DNA of 64,000 nt from Nitrobacteraceae bacterium AZCC 1564 (GTDB lineage: Bacteria; Pseudomonadota; Alphaproteobacteria; Rhizobiales; Xanthobacteraceae), in NCBI GenBank assembly GCA_036924835.1, contig JBAGRR010000001.1:62001-126000 (forward strand), given 5' to 3'. How positions within the stretch are numbered: position 1 is the first letter of the stretch; every line of letters starts with the position of its first letter. The notes below the pieces were generated by a model that had not been told where the DNA came from, searched no databases, and was given only the letters and a program-made list of their open reading frames with translations. The position numbers were made by a program, and so were the translations under genes. Of the stretch, positions 52,204 through 60,964 are shown piece after piece.

Positions 52204-53091
52204 TCAGGCGAAGTAGCGGATCTTGCCCGCCGGCGAGGTGTCGTAGCCGGAAAGATCTTTCGCGCGTTGTTGGAAGAGGGGCTGCGAAATGAAGTTCACT
52301 AGCGCTTGCAGCGCGGGCTTGAAATATGAGCGCTGCCGCATCACGAGATCAAAATTTTCCCAGAGCAGCGGAAGAAAATCGAGATCGGCCGCTTTGGCGG
52401 CCGCTCGTGTCGCGATACCGCAATCGGCGCGTCCGGCGCGGATCGCTGTGGCGAGGTCAGGTCCGGTCAGGCACGGCGGATCGATGCGGCGCAGATCCTT
52501 CAGCTTCGCGCCATGCTGTTTGAGAAGTTTATCAAGCAGCATTTGTGCGCCGGCGCCTGGTTGCCTGATAGCCACAGTGGCACCTGACTTCAGAACATCA
52601 GCGATGCCTGTCAGGTTCTTCGGGTTTCCCGGTTGGAGCAGGAGCCCCTGTTCACGCCGGACGAATCCGACCAGCACAGCATCGTGCAGACCGGCCATCG
52701 TGCGCACAGCAGCGACATTGGCATCACCGTCCTGCGTGTCTTCTTCGGCATGAAAATGGATCGCAGCGGCTATCGCCTCCGCGCGCAGGACGCGGCTAAC
52801 GCCGTTCTCGGTCCCTTCAACAAGCGTTGCAAGGCCGGAGCCGGATTCGCGCAGGCTCCACTCGAGCAGCCCATCCTGACTTCCACCGACGATCAAAGGC
52901 GCATCGGCAGGAGCCATACCCGCGGGTCGCATCAATCCTGACAAGACCCAGCGATCAAGCGCTTCACGCGGGAAAAGCCACTTGCCCGTCACCTTGGTGC
53001 AGGGGATCGCGCCCTCGGCCACCAGCTCGTAGAGCTTGCGCTCTCCGAGTCGAAGGTACTCCGACGCCTCGTTCGTGGTCAGCAGATCCAT
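52204..53091 (-). CDS. Helix-turn-helix regulator with periplasmic-binding-like domain
   Basis: Product of 295 residues. Residues 1-55 form an excisionase/MerR-type helix-turn-helix (LLTTNEASEYLRLGERKLYE and KWLFPREALDRWV). Residues about 75-290 match the PBP-like domain found fused to such DNA-binding heads in molybdate/tungstate regulators. The gene is divergent from the tungstate permease; 87 bases separate the two starts. It is therefore the likely metal-responsive regulator of that transporter. Start ATG 53091; the frame stays open far upstream, but only as antisense of the transporter genes. Confidence 0.88.
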   Translation of the reverse strand: MDLLTTNEASEYLRLGERKLYELVAEGAIPCTKVTGKWLFPREALDRWVLSGLMRPAGMAPADAPLIVGGSQDGLLEWSLRESGSGLATLVEGTENGVSRVLRAEAIAAAIHFHAEEDTQDGDANVAAVRTMAGLHDAVLVGFVRREQGLLLQPGNPKNLTGIADVLKSGATVAIRQPGAGAQMLLDKLLKQHGAKLKDLRRIDPPCLTGPDLATAIRAGRADCGIATRAAAKAADLDFLPLLWENFDLVMRQRSYFKPALQALVNFISQPLFQQRAKDLSGYDTSPAGKIRYFA

Positions 53092-53155
53092 CCTGCATTT
53101 ATATGCATATTTTTGTTTATTTTCAATTGATTGACATTCCTGGAAAATATGCAGG
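53092..53155. promoter_or_regulatory. Putative operator/promoter between the regulator and tupB
   Basis: AT-rich segment with CCTGCAT at 53092-53098 and its mirror ATGCAGG at 53149-53155, plus an extra TATGCATATTTTT copy. Reading leftwards, TTGAAA (53126-53121) and TATAAA (53103-53098) are 17 bases apart, a good promoter for the regulator. That would place its transcript start almost at the ATG. Binding by the adjacent regulator is inferred. Confidence 0.5.
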
Positions 53156-53178
53156 ACAAGGCATGTGGAGGAAAAACC

Positions 53179-53871
53179 ATGCTGGATGGAGCAAGTGCCT
53201 GGCAACTGATCATGAACGGCGATGCGGTGCTCTTCGCCATTGTGCGATTGTCGCTGGCCATCAGCCTTTCCGCGGTTGCGCTCGCGGCGATTATCGGCTT
53301 GCCGCTTGGCGCGTTGCTCGCGCTGCTGCGCTTCCCTGGGCGGAACGCGATCGTGGTGCTCGTGAATGCTTTCATGGGTCTGCCGCCCGTGGTGGTCGGT
53401 CTCGCGGTCTATCTGTTGCTGTCGCGCTCCGGACCGCTTGGCGAGCTCGGCGTTCTGTTTACACCAGGCGCGATGGTCATCGCGCAGGCGATCTTGATCG
53501 TGCCGATTATCGCCGCCCTGACGCGCCAAACGATTGAGGATCTGTGGATCGAATATCGCGACGAACTGTCGGCGATGGATGTCGGTCCGTTTGGTCGCAT
53601 AACGACGCTGTTGTGGGATGCGCGCTTTAGCCTGCTCACCGCACTGCTTGCGGGGTTTGGGCGAGCGGCTGCGGAAGTTGGCGCGGTTATGATTGTCGGC
53701 GGCAATATAGACGGCTTCACCCGCACCATGACGACAGCGATTGCGCTGGAAACGTCGAAAGGAAATCTGCCCCTTGCGCTCGGCCTGGGCATGATCCTGG
53801 TCGCAATCGTTCTTGCGATCAACGCAGCGGCATGGGGCGCGCGGGTCTGGTCCGAACGGCAGGCGGGATGA
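53179..53871 (+). CDS. tupB: Tungstate-type ABC transporter permease
   Basis: Inner membrane permease, 230 residues, with five to six helices and the ABC permease loop EYRDELSAMDVGPFGRITTL. FGRAAAEVGAVMIVGGNI is typical of TupB. ATG 53179 has a GGAGGA site seven bases upstream; an in-frame upstream start at 53131 lies inside the operator. The stop overlaps the tupC start (ATGA). Confidence 0.9.
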   Translation: MLDGASAWQLIMNGDAVLFAIVRLSLAISLSAVALAAIIGLPLGALLALLRFPGRNAIVVLVNAFMGLPPVVVGLAVYLLLSRSGPLGELGVLFTPGAMVIAQAILIVPIIAALTRQTIEDLWIEYRDELSAMDVGPFGRITTLLWDARFSLLTALLAGFGRAAAEVGAVMIVGGNIDGFTRTMTTAIALETSKGNLPLALGLGMILVAIVLAINAAAWGARVWSERQAG

Positions 53872-54596
53872 CGATGCGGGCACCGGCAACCGATCTTCCC
53901 GTTGTCTTCGATCACGTCACGGTGCGCACCGGCGCTACGACCATCCTCGATCGTCTCGCGCTGACCTTGACGTCTGGTGCACCGACGCTTGTCGTCGGAC
54001 CGAACGGCGCGGGCAAAAGCACATTGTTGCGCCTATGCATGGGGCTGACGGAGCCGACCGAAGGCCGCGTCACCTGGGGCGGGCGTACAGACGTCAAGCC
54101 GACCCGCCGCGCGTTCGTATTCCAGCGGCCGGTGATGCTGCGCCGGACGGCTGCGGCCAACGTCGCCTATGGGCTGACTCACGCGGGTTATCCACGCGAT
54201 AAGCTGGCGACACGCACGGCTGAGCTGCTCGAGCGCGTGGGCCTGTCAGACTTGGCCATGCGACCCGCGCGCCGGCTGTCCGGTGGCGAACAGCAACGAC
54301 TGGCACTGGCGCGCGCTTTGGCGCGTGATCCTGAATTGCTTCTGCTCGATGAGCCGACTGCAAGTCTCGATCCCGCAGCGACGCGCGGTGTCGAGGAGAT
54401 CGTTCGCAGTGCTGCACAATCCGGGATCAAGATCATCATGGCATCGCACGACCTCGGCCAGGTGCGACGGCTTGCCGGTGATGTCGTCTTCATGGTGCGC
54501 GGCACGGTGCGCGAACAGACGCCGGCTGAAGATTTCCTGAAGAATCCGTCGACGCCAGAGGCCGCGGCCTTCGTGCGCGGCGACCTCGTTGTTTGA
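53868..54596 (+). CDS. tupC: Tungstate-type ABC transporter ATPase
   Basis: ATP-binding subunit, 242 residues. Visible are Walker A VGPNGAGKST, the Q-loop FQRPVMLRRTAAANV, signature LSGGEQQR, Walker B LLLLDEPTASLD and the H-loop ASHDLGQV. It has no C-terminal molybdate-binding domain, which fits the Tup type better than ModC. It starts inside the tupB stop and precedes tupA. Confidence 0.9.
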   Translation: MTMRAPATDLPVVFDHVTVRTGATTILDRLALTLTSGAPTLVVGPNGAGKSTLLRLCMGLTEPTEGRVTWGGRTDVKPTRRAFVFQRPVMLRRTAAANVAYGLTHAGYPRDKLATRTAELLERVGLSDLAMRPARRLSGGEQQRLALARALARDPELLLLDEPTASLDPAATRGVEEIVRSAAQSGIKIIMASHDLGQVRRLAGDVVFMVRGTVREQTPAEDFLKNPSTPEAAAFVRGDLVV

Positions 54597-54616
54597 ACTG
54601 AGAAGGGGGATACGTC

Positions 54617-56341
54617 ATGAAACGCCAGTTCGCTGCTTTGTCCTTCGCGCTCTCCCTGTTCGCGGCGGTGTCCGCAACGCCCGCTTCCGCGCAGGACAAA
54701 TCCATTGTCGTCGCCTCAACCACATCGACGCAGGACTCCGGCTTGTTCGGTCACATCCTGCCTTTGTTCAAAGCCAAAACCGGGATCGAGGTGAAGGTGA
54801 TCGCGCAAGGCACGGGCCAAGCGCTGGATACCGCGCGGCGCGGTGATGCGGATGTCGTTTTCGTCCACGCCAAGCCGCAGGAAGAAAAGTTCATCGCTGA
54901 AGGGCACGGCGTGAAGCGCTTCGATGTCATGTACAATGACTTCGTCCTCATCGGACCGAAGAGCGATCCCGCGGGCGTTGCTGGATCGAAGGACATTGTC
55001 GCCGCTCTGAAAACCATTCAGGCGAAAGCGTTGCCATTCGTCTCGCGTGGCGACAAATCCGGCACCCATGCGGCTGAACTGGCATTGTGGAAGCAGGCGG
55101 GCATCGATATCGAGAAGGCGAAGGGCCCATGGTATCGAGAGATCGGTCAGGGCATGGGGGCCGCACTCAACACGGCTGGTGCGATGAATGCCTATGTCCT
55201 TTCCGACCGCGGCACCTGGCTCTCCTTCAAGAACCCCGGTGAGCTTGTGATTGCGGTCGAGGGTGACAAGCGATTGTTCAACCAGTATGGCGTCATCCTC
55301 GTGAACCCGGAGAAACATCCTTCGGTCAAGAAATACCTCGGCCAGAGCTTTATCAACTGGTTGCTCTCATCCGAGGGCCAAGCCGCGATCGCAGCCTATC
55401 AGATCAACGGCAAACAACTGTTCTTTCCGAATGCTGAGAGAAATCTGGACGCGCAATCCAAGCGACAGGCTTATTTTTTTGGCACGCAATCGCCGTCGCG
55501 CAGCCGCAATCTACTCGATCACGATGCGCGGCGCGGGTTTGCTCGCGACGCCGGTGGTGATCGACATCCAGAGCTGGCGCGCGATATCGATGTAGTGTTT
55601 TGCGTGAACACTTTCTGGGGCGATCGCGACGATCGGGCGTCCGTCGTCCGTCGTTTGGCGGATTGCCATATCGAGCGGAATCTCACCGAGGAAAGGAATG
55701 CCGCGCTTCTCTGCTTCAAGCCGCGCACCGCCGTGGCCGAAGATCGGTGTGACACGGTTACAGGCTGGGCAACAAAAACTGGACATGTTTTCGATGAGTC
55801 CCAGCAGCGGGACATTGACCTTCCTAAACATCTCGATGCCGCGCCGCGCGTCAGTCAATGCGATGTCCTGCGGCGTCGAGACGATGACCGCACCTGCGAG
55901 TGGGGTCTGCTGCGCCATGGTCAGTTGCGCATCGCCGGTACCTGGCGGCAGGTCGACGACGAGAATGTCGAGATCTTTCCAGGCGACCTCGCGCAGCATC
56001 TGCCGGATGGCAGCAATGACCATCGGCCCGCGCCAGATCATGGCGATGTCTTCCTCGACCAGAAAGCCGATCGACATCAGTTGGACGCCGAAGCGCTCCA
56101 TCGGCTCGAGCATGCGTGGACCCACAAGGCGCGGCTTTCCGCGCACGCCGAACATCCTGGGTTGCGAAGGTCCGTAAATGTCGGCGTCAAGAAGACCGAC
56201 CTTCAATCCCAGCGCGGCAAAGCCGAGGGCGAGATTGCACGAGACCGTCGATTTGCCCACACCGCCCTTGCCGGAGGCTACGGCGATGATGTGTTGGACG
56301 CCAGGAACTCCCGCGGGCTTTGTTGTTGCAGGTGCTCCTGA
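54617..56341 (+). CDS. tupA: Tungstate-binding protein TupA with abnormal C-terminal read-through
   Basis: The first 275 or so residues are a normal TupA precursor: signal peptide ending at ASAQ (residue 26), then VVASTTSTQDSGLFGHILPL with the TTSTQDSG oxyanion motif, and later SRGDKSGTHAAELALW and GQLLF-type end sequence ending FFPNA. A stop is expected near 55435-55440. A TGA is there (55435-55437) but out of frame, so the frame runs 300 codons further, antisense to mrp. The tail has no recognisable fold and is probably an artefact of a one-base change. The functional part is 54617 to about 55440. Confidence 0.75.
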   Translation: MKRQFAALSFALSLFAAVSATPASAQDKSIVVASTTSTQDSGLFGHILPLFKAKTGIEVKVIAQGTGQALDTARRGDADVVFVHAKPQEEKFIAEGHGVKRFDVMYNDFVLIGPKSDPAGVAGSKDIVAALKTIQAKALPFVSRGDKSGTHAAELALWKQAGIDIEKAKGPWYREIGQGMGAALNTAGAMNAYVLSDRGTWLSFKNPGELVIAVEGDKRLFNQYGVILVNPEKHPSVKKYLGQSFINWLLSSEGQAAIAAYQINGKQLFFPNAERNLDAQSKRQAYFFGTQSPSRSRNLLDHDARRGFARDAGGDRHPELARDIDVVFCVNTFWGDRDDRASVVRRLADCHIERNLTEERNAALLCFKPRTAVAEDRCDTVTGWATKTGHVFDESQQRDIDLPKHLDAAPRVSQCDVLRRRDDDRTCEWGLLRHGQLRIAGTWRQVDDENVEIFPGDLAQHLPDGSNDHRPAPDHGDVFLDQKADRHQLDAEALHRLEHAWTHKARLSAHAEHPGLRRSVNVGVKKTDLQSQRGKAEGEIARDRRFAHTALAGGYGDDVLDARNSRGLCCCRCS

Positions 56342-56362
56342 ATACGAATGGGGAATGGACAA
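55511..56362 (-). CDS. Mrp/ApbC-family iron-sulfur carrier ATPase
   Basis: P-loop NTPase of the Mrp/NBP35 family that delivers Fe-S clusters. The 283-residue product has the deviant Walker A SGKGGVGKST, the LLDADIYGPSQPRM motif, VVDLPPGTGDAQLT, and the cluster-binding CPAC near residue 200. The N-terminal MIP18-like domain of full-length Mrp is absent. The start is TTG 56362, supported by a CAGGAG site six bases away. It is next to the Fe-S-rich gene at 56400, so it may serve the formate dehydrogenase system. Confidence 0.9.
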   Translation of the reverse strand: MSIPHSYSGAPATTKPAGVPGVQHIIAVASGKGGVGKSTVSCNLALGFAALGLKVGLLDADIYGPSQPRMFGVRGKPRLVGPRMLEPMERFGVQLMSIGFLVEEDIAMIWRGPMVIAAIRQMLREVAWKDLDILVVDLPPGTGDAQLTMAQQTPLAGAVIVSTPQDIALTDARRGIEMFRKVNVPLLGLIENMSSFCCPACNRVTPIFGHGGARLEAEKRGIPFLGEIPLDMAIRQTTDDGRPIVAIAPESVHAKHYIDIARQLWMSITTGVASKPAPRIVIE

Positions 56363-56399
56363 GCAGATCTCCTGATCGTGCGTGCGCCGACGCGTCCGT

Positions 56400-58439
56400 T
56401 CACTGCGATCCGGACGGATCGTTCTTCTTGGCTTCGCGCGCTCGCAAGTAGTCCTCAGTCGACATCACAGGCGGGCGCTGTGGCGCGCCATGCGGATCAA
56501 AACTCTCATTCATCACGGCCTCGACGCGGCAATCAGCACACATCTTGATGACATCCAGCCGTCGCGCGTTCGCGCCCTGGAACATCCAGTGCTTGTCCTC
56601 GAGTTTCGACAGCACACGTTCGATCGAGCTTCGGGTTCCGAATGGTGTGCCGCAGACGATGCAATGGAAGGGCTCTTCTTCCTTGAGCACGCGCAGCGGC
56701 TCATCCCAGGCCTGGAAATCGAGGCGTGGCTCTAGGGTAATGACATCCTCTGGACATGTGGATTCACAGAGCCCGCACTGAACGCAAAGGCTCTCGGTAA
56801 ACCGCAACATGGCACGGTCGGGGTTGTCGGAGAGCGCGTGTGTGGGACATGCGGTCACGCAAGCATGGCAGAGCGTGCAGCCTTCGACATTCAAGTGCAC
56901 ACTGCCGAACGGCGCGCCGGGGGCGAGCGGGACAACGTCAACAGGCGAGGGGGATGCACGATGCAACTCGCGGAACGTCGTCTCCAGCACACCGCGTTTC
57001 GCGCCGCGCGGAATAAAACTCGCGGGGCTTTCGGTCGCAATGCCTCTGGGCATGGCATCGAGCAGCGCACGGAGCTGATCGGGATCGTCGGTCTCAATCA
57101 CGCGGACGACGCCTTCGCCGAAACCGAGCGCGGCAACGATCGTGCCTGACATCTCTGCAGCGCGGCCGAGTCCTGCGATCTCATGTCGGGGCCGCGCCCG
57201 CGTGAGGAGCGCAACGCCTGCGCCGCCATAGGCAAACACGCCAGCAATGGATTCCGGCCCAACCTGCGTGGTCTCGTTGACGCGCACCGGGAGAACATTT
57301 GCCGGCAACCCGTCGCCGAACCGGGCGAGTGCATCAATCAGCGGCTCGCCATGATCGCCGTCATGGAACAACACGACGGCGTTTTCTCCGCCGGCCTTGC
57401 GATATGTTTGCAGCAAGGTCCGCAATCGTCGCATCAGCGCGTCGGCGCTTGGCAGCGAATAGGACGCAGCTCCGGTCGGACATACCGATGCGCACGATCC
57501 GCAGCCCGCACACACGTTGGGATCGATGGCGACGGCATCGCCGTTTGGTGTGATCGCGCCCGTCGGGCACCGATCGAGGCAGCGTGTGCAGCCGGTGATG
57601 TTGGAGCGGGAATGTGCGCAGAGCGATTCCTCAAAATGGATGAAGCGCGGCTTGTCGAAGGTGCCGACGAGGTTTCCTGTATCAGCAATCGCCCTCTCGA
57701 CGGCGGCGCGGTCGCGGGGATCGGCGCGCACATAGCCGGGCCGCAATTCGTGAGCCGGAAACAGCGGCAGGCCACCACTGAGATCAAGAATGAGATCACA
57801 CGTGGATGTCGCGCCGTTGTGAGCGGCGCCGAACAATAACTTGCTGCGAGAGGATGGCGAGGGGATCGCGTAGTCGTCGATCGTGAGTTCGAATTTCCCG
57901 AGATACCCGCGCGCATTGCGGATCGTGCCCTGCAGGACCGGAAATTCGTTGACTGCACGCGGCGTCACGTCTTTTGGCTTGGTGAGAAGGACTGTGATGT
58001 CGAGGCGGTCGGCAAGACGCTTGGCCGCATCCACAGCAACATCGTCGCAGCCATAGATCAGCGCAACGCCGCCGCTCTCGAGCGTCACCAGCGAGATCGG
58101 AGGCATCTCTTCCGAAGCCGCTGCGATCAACGCCGCGACCTTCGGCCCTGCCGCTTCGGCATCCTTGGACCAGCCGCCGGTTTCGCGAATATTGACGAAG
58201 GTGAGAGGAACTTGCGGAAAATCTTCGGCGACTTCCTTGAACCGCGGAGCTTCCTGCGTGCAGGCCACCGTGATCTCTGCGCCCTCGGCCAATGCGGCTT
58301 TGAATTTGTCGAGCTCCAGACCGCAAAGCTGGTTCGCCTGCGTCATGCTTGCCGTACAGCCGCGCCCGATTGCCGCCGCGTCGAGCGGCATGGTCTTTTC
58401 GCAACTGCAAATCAGAAGGCGGGACTTTGAACCACTCAT
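56400..58439 (-). CDS. Large 4Fe-4S ferredoxin-type protein of the formate dehydrogenase island
   Basis: Product of 679 residues from ATG 58439. It starts SRLLICSCEKTM and has two ferredoxin-type pairs. One is near the middle (CTRCLDRCPTGAI, CAGCGSCASVCPTGA) and one near residues 530-590 (CTLCHACVTACPTHA, CVQCGLCESTCPEDV). A CIVCG...CADC zinc-ribbon-like tail follows. It could carry four cubane clusters. The family occurs with formate dehydrogenase genes in Bradyrhizobium relatives; its role (electron transfer or enzyme maturation) is not established. It ends 37 bases before mrp, and the two are probably co-transcribed. Confidence 0.88.
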   Translation of the reverse strand: MSGSKSRLLICSCEKTMPLDAAAIGRGCTASMTQANQLCGLELDKFKAALAEGAEITVACTQEAPRFKEVAEDFPQVPLTFVNIRETGGWSKDAEAAGPKVAALIAAASEEMPPISLVTLESGGVALIYGCDDVAVDAAKRLADRLDITVLLTKPKDVTPRAVNEFPVLQGTIRNARGYLGKFELTIDDYAIPSPSSRSKLLFGAAHNGATSTCDLILDLSGGLPLFPAHELRPGYVRADPRDRAAVERAIADTGNLVGTFDKPRFIHFEESLCAHSRSNITGCTRCLDRCPTGAITPNGDAVAIDPNVCAGCGSCASVCPTGAASYSLPSADALMRRLRTLLQTYRKAGGENAVVLFHDGDHGEPLIDALARFGDGLPANVLPVRVNETTQVGPESIAGVFAYGGAGVALLTRARPRHEIAGLGRAAEMSGTIVAALGFGEGVVRVIETDDPDQLRALLDAMPRGIATESPASFIPRGAKRGVLETTFRELHRASPSPVDVVPLAPGAPFGSVHLNVEGCTLCHACVTACPTHALSDNPDRAMLRFTESLCVQCGLCESTCPEDVITLEPRLDFQAWDEPLRVLKEEEPFHCIVCGTPFGTRSSIERVLSKLEDKHWMFQGANARRLDVIKMCADCRVEAVMNESFDPHGAPQRPPVMSTEDYLRAREAKKNDPSGSQ

Positions 58440-58496
58440 GCTTGACGCCCTTGAATTCTTTCCAGGCCGCGCAACTATCTGGCTGTTCACTACATG

Positions 58497-58518
58497 GTGC
58501 CGAATATGTGTTCGGTAC
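58497..58518. promoter_or_regulatory. Candidate operator in the divergent promoter region
   Basis: Imperfect palindrome GTGCCGAA-N6-TTCGGTAC in the 151-base region between the divergent ferredoxin and ligase-like genes. One mismatch breaks the eight-base arms. No known binding protein can be assigned. Confidence 0.35.
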
Positions 58519-58590
58519 AGGCACTTCGGCTACCTTGACCGAGAAAACATAAACTGTCCAACTACAAAGGGCTTAGGGGAAATCGGTCGA

Positions 58591-59346
58591 ATGATGAATT
58601 CGCGTGCCAGGTACGCAGAGGATCCGCTCGATCTGCCTCCGGGCTACACGCTCGTGGCACTTCGCGAGCACGGCGACGCGTTTGCTCATGGCTGCGACAT
58701 TGCCGGCAAAGCCGGTGCCGGAACGCTGGTTTGGGTCCGTCGCTACGATCTGGTCGAGTTTGCCGTCGTGCTTGAGCCGGATGAACCGCTGGCGTCGGCG
58801 CGCCGCGCGTTCTTTGCCGGGATGAATGCGATTGGGGATGCCATTGCGGCCCATTGCCCGCCGGAGCGTCAGGTGGATTTCATCTGGCCTGATACGATCC
58901 TGTTCGATGGTGGCGTGCTGGGTGGCGCGCGACTTGGCTGGCCAAAGGACTGTGGTGAGAGCGATGTACCGGGGTGGCTGGTGTTTGGTGTCATCCTGCG
59001 CGCGGCCGACATGGCGCATGTCGGAGAGGCTGAGGCCGCGGGCGGGGTTGCGCTCCTGAACGAAGGATTTGAGATGGTCGATACGGAAGCGATCATTGGC
59101 AGCTTCGCCCGCCATCTCATGACGGCATTCGATCGCTGGAATGAGCGGGGCTTCGATCCAGTGGCGAGCGACTATCTGGAGAGGCTTTCCAAGGAGAACG
59201 CCGACGAGCGGCGGCGTATCGATGTGAACGGTGATCTCCTCAAAACGACCGCGACGAATGGATCGCTGGCGCGGAACAGTCTTGTTGAGGGCCTCGCGAA
59301 GGTGGCGTGGTATGATCCCGCCTATCGCGCTCCGAAACTGGGATGA
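58591..59346 (+). CDS. Biotin/lipoate A/B protein ligase family protein
   Basis: Product of 251 residues with a BPL/LplA-like fold: a GRG-like region is replaced by DIAGKAGAGTLVWVRRYDL, and the lysine block is DFIWPDTILFDGGVLGGARL. It lies at the head of the DUF6505-DUF6352 set, a conserved neighbour group of formate dehydrogenase in Rhizobiales. The replacement of the usual catalytic KWPND lysine block (here IWPDTI) suggests it may not be a biotin ligase. ATG 58591 or 58594 are possible starts; AGGGGA lies upstream. Substrate unknown. Confidence 0.85.
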   Translation: MMNSRARYAEDPLDLPPGYTLVALREHGDAFAHGCDIAGKAGAGTLVWVRRYDLVEFAVVLEPDEPLASARRAFFAGMNAIGDAIAAHCPPERQVDFIWPDTILFDGGVLGGARLGWPKDCGESDVPGWLVFGVILRAADMAHVGEAEAAGGVALLNEGFEMVDTEAIIGSFARHLMTAFDRWNERGFDPVASDYLERLSKENADERRRIDVNGDLLKTTATNGSLARNSLVEGLAKVAWYDPAYRAPKLG

Positions 59347-59354
59347 GGCGGATC

Positions 59355-59924
59355 ATGAAACTTCCGCGTACCATCAGACTGGATCCGTCGGACGCGTTTG
59401 TGTTTGAGCGCGCTGCCGAGCCTGGCGAATGGGCTGTATCGGGCGCGTTCGTATTCTGGGATTGCGATCCTGCCACGCTCGGGCAGAAACAGCGCGTTGC
59501 GCTGCGGTCCGGCTTTCTTGGTGTCGACAGTCTCGGGTGGTCCACGCTGGCCGTCGTCACTGAAGCGACGGAGGCCGAAAAGTCTGCGATCGTCGAGCGG
59601 CTCGCCGCGCATCTGATCGCGGAGTTCGGCGCGCCGAATATGGAGGTCGCGCGCGCAGCAGCCGAAGAAGAAGTCACCTTCGCGTCCTCGTTGTGCGATC
59701 ATTCGCCTCAGACGATTTTGGCGGTGCAGCGAACCGTTGACGGTGGCGAAATCCGCGAACGCTTCCGTACGCTCAAGCCGCGCGCGACAGAGCCGGGTGC
59801 GGATCGATTGCACAGCCACGCACCCGCCTTTACCTTTCATGAGGTTGAGGGTGACGAGCCAGCCGAGGAGGTTGATCTTCTCGGGCTTCGTGAAACCGGG
59901 CGTATCAAGGCGGACGGACCATGA
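59355..59924 (+). CDS. DUF6505 family protein
   Basis: Product of 189 residues beginning MKLPRTIRLDPSDAFVFERA, then PGEWAVSGAFVFWDCDPATL and FLGVDSLGWSTL. No catalytic motif, signal peptide or membrane helix is visible. ATG 59355 has GAGG six bases upstream; ATG 59343, which overlaps the preceding stop, is an alternative. Function is unknown; the constant company of formate dehydrogenase points to a maturation role. Confidence 0.85.
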   Translation: MKLPRTIRLDPSDAFVFERAAEPGEWAVSGAFVFWDCDPATLGQKQRVALRSGFLGVDSLGWSTLAVVTEATEAEKSAIVERLAAHLIAEFGAPNMEVARAAAEEEVTFASSLCDHSPQTILAVQRTVDGGEIRERFRTLKPRATEPGADRLHSHAPAFTFHEVEGDEPAEEVDLLGLRETGRIKADGP

Positions 59925-60940
59925 GAGAATTCTGGGTCGCTTCGGGTCACCATTTTACGCGTCGTACCGATCACGGCGGGCTGGTTGCGACGCCAGAATT
60001 GATCATGGCCTATCTCGCGCGCCCTGAATTGATGCCGCCCGATGACGCGTGCGATGCCGAGCGCAACCTGCATGCGAGCCTGCTAGCTGACCCGTTTCGG
60101 CCAGTGTCAAAAGCCGACATTGCCGCGCTTGCGGACGCCGATGCGCGCGAGAACTGGACTTTCATAATCGCATTTCGCGATCGGATTCTCGCGGCGCCAT
60201 CGCTTGAGGCGGTGTATGTATCGCTCGCACGCAACGGCGCGAGCGACATGCCGCCGATCTTCCTCTCGCAACTGTGCCATCTGATCCTGCGTAACGCGCT
60301 TGACGGCTGCGACGACCCCTATGTGTTGCGCGCCGCGGAACTTTTCTATCGCAGCCAGAGAGCAACGATTCATGAGGGCTTGCTGCTGCTGGCTGATGCC
60401 GAGGTCGCCGAGGCGCAGTACAACGCGCAACAGGATCTTCATTCGTCGCCGTTGACCGCGATGCTGCATCCGCAAGCGTTCGGCGAAATGGATGTGATGG
60501 ATGACGACAATGCCTGGACCTACTGGTCGCAATCGGATGCGCATGGGATGGTCATGAATCTTGGCGGCAATCCCAAGGCACGAGACGGGTTGAGCCGCGT
60601 GATCGAACGCTGGATCGCTCACCTCCTGGGCGTCGCCGTAAAGGTTGAATCGATCGCGTCGATCGAGGATCGCGATTGGCGTTGGTTTGTCGGCCTCGAC
60701 AGCGAGGGCACCAGAATAGGCAACGCTTTGTGGAACGGCGATGCGCTGGGACCAGACGCTGGAGCGCGGATCGTTGCCTTGATGCGGCTGACCTTCGAAG
60801 ATGCGCACCTTGTCGATGAGCGCGTTGCGGCCAAACCGATCTATCTCATTCTGGCGATGGACGCGGACAAGATGGTGCGTTTGAAGCCACAGAACCTTGT
60901 CGTGGGTTTGCCGCTTTCGTCGGCGGCAAGCGTCGCATGA
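59921..60940 (+). CDS. DUF6352 family protein
   Basis: Product of 339 residues starting MREFWVASGHHFTRRTDHGG, mostly helical and soluble, with a C-terminal half containing DDDNAWTYWSQSDAHGMVMN. Function is unknown. The start overlaps the DUF6505 stop (ATGA), and a broken DUF3305 gene follows after 24 bases, giving the order ligase-like, DUF6505, DUF6352, DUF3305 expected for this island. Confidence 0.85.
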   Translation: MREFWVASGHHFTRRTDHGGLVATPELIMAYLARPELMPPDDACDAERNLHASLLADPFRPVSKADIAALADADARENWTFIIAFRDRILAAPSLEAVYVSLARNGASDMPPIFLSQLCHLILRNALDGCDDPYVLRAAELFYRSQRATIHEGLLLLADAEVAEAQYNAQQDLHSSPLTAMLHPQAFGEMDVMDDDNAWTYWSQSDAHGMVMNLGGNPKARDGLSRVIERWIAHLLGVAVKVESIASIEDRDWRWFVGLDSEGTRIGNALWNGDALGPDAGARIVALMRLTFEDAHLVDERVAAKPIYLILAMDADKMVRLKPQNLVVGLPLSSAASVA

Positions 60941-60964
60941 TTGGCCAGAAACGGGAGGTCAACC

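Noticed and set aside
53092-53889. Long minus-strand frame joined to the HTH regulator
   Set aside because: It is antisense to tupB and has shadow composition (Arg/Gln/His rich). The regulator's ATG at 53091 starts directly at the helix-turn-helix domain.
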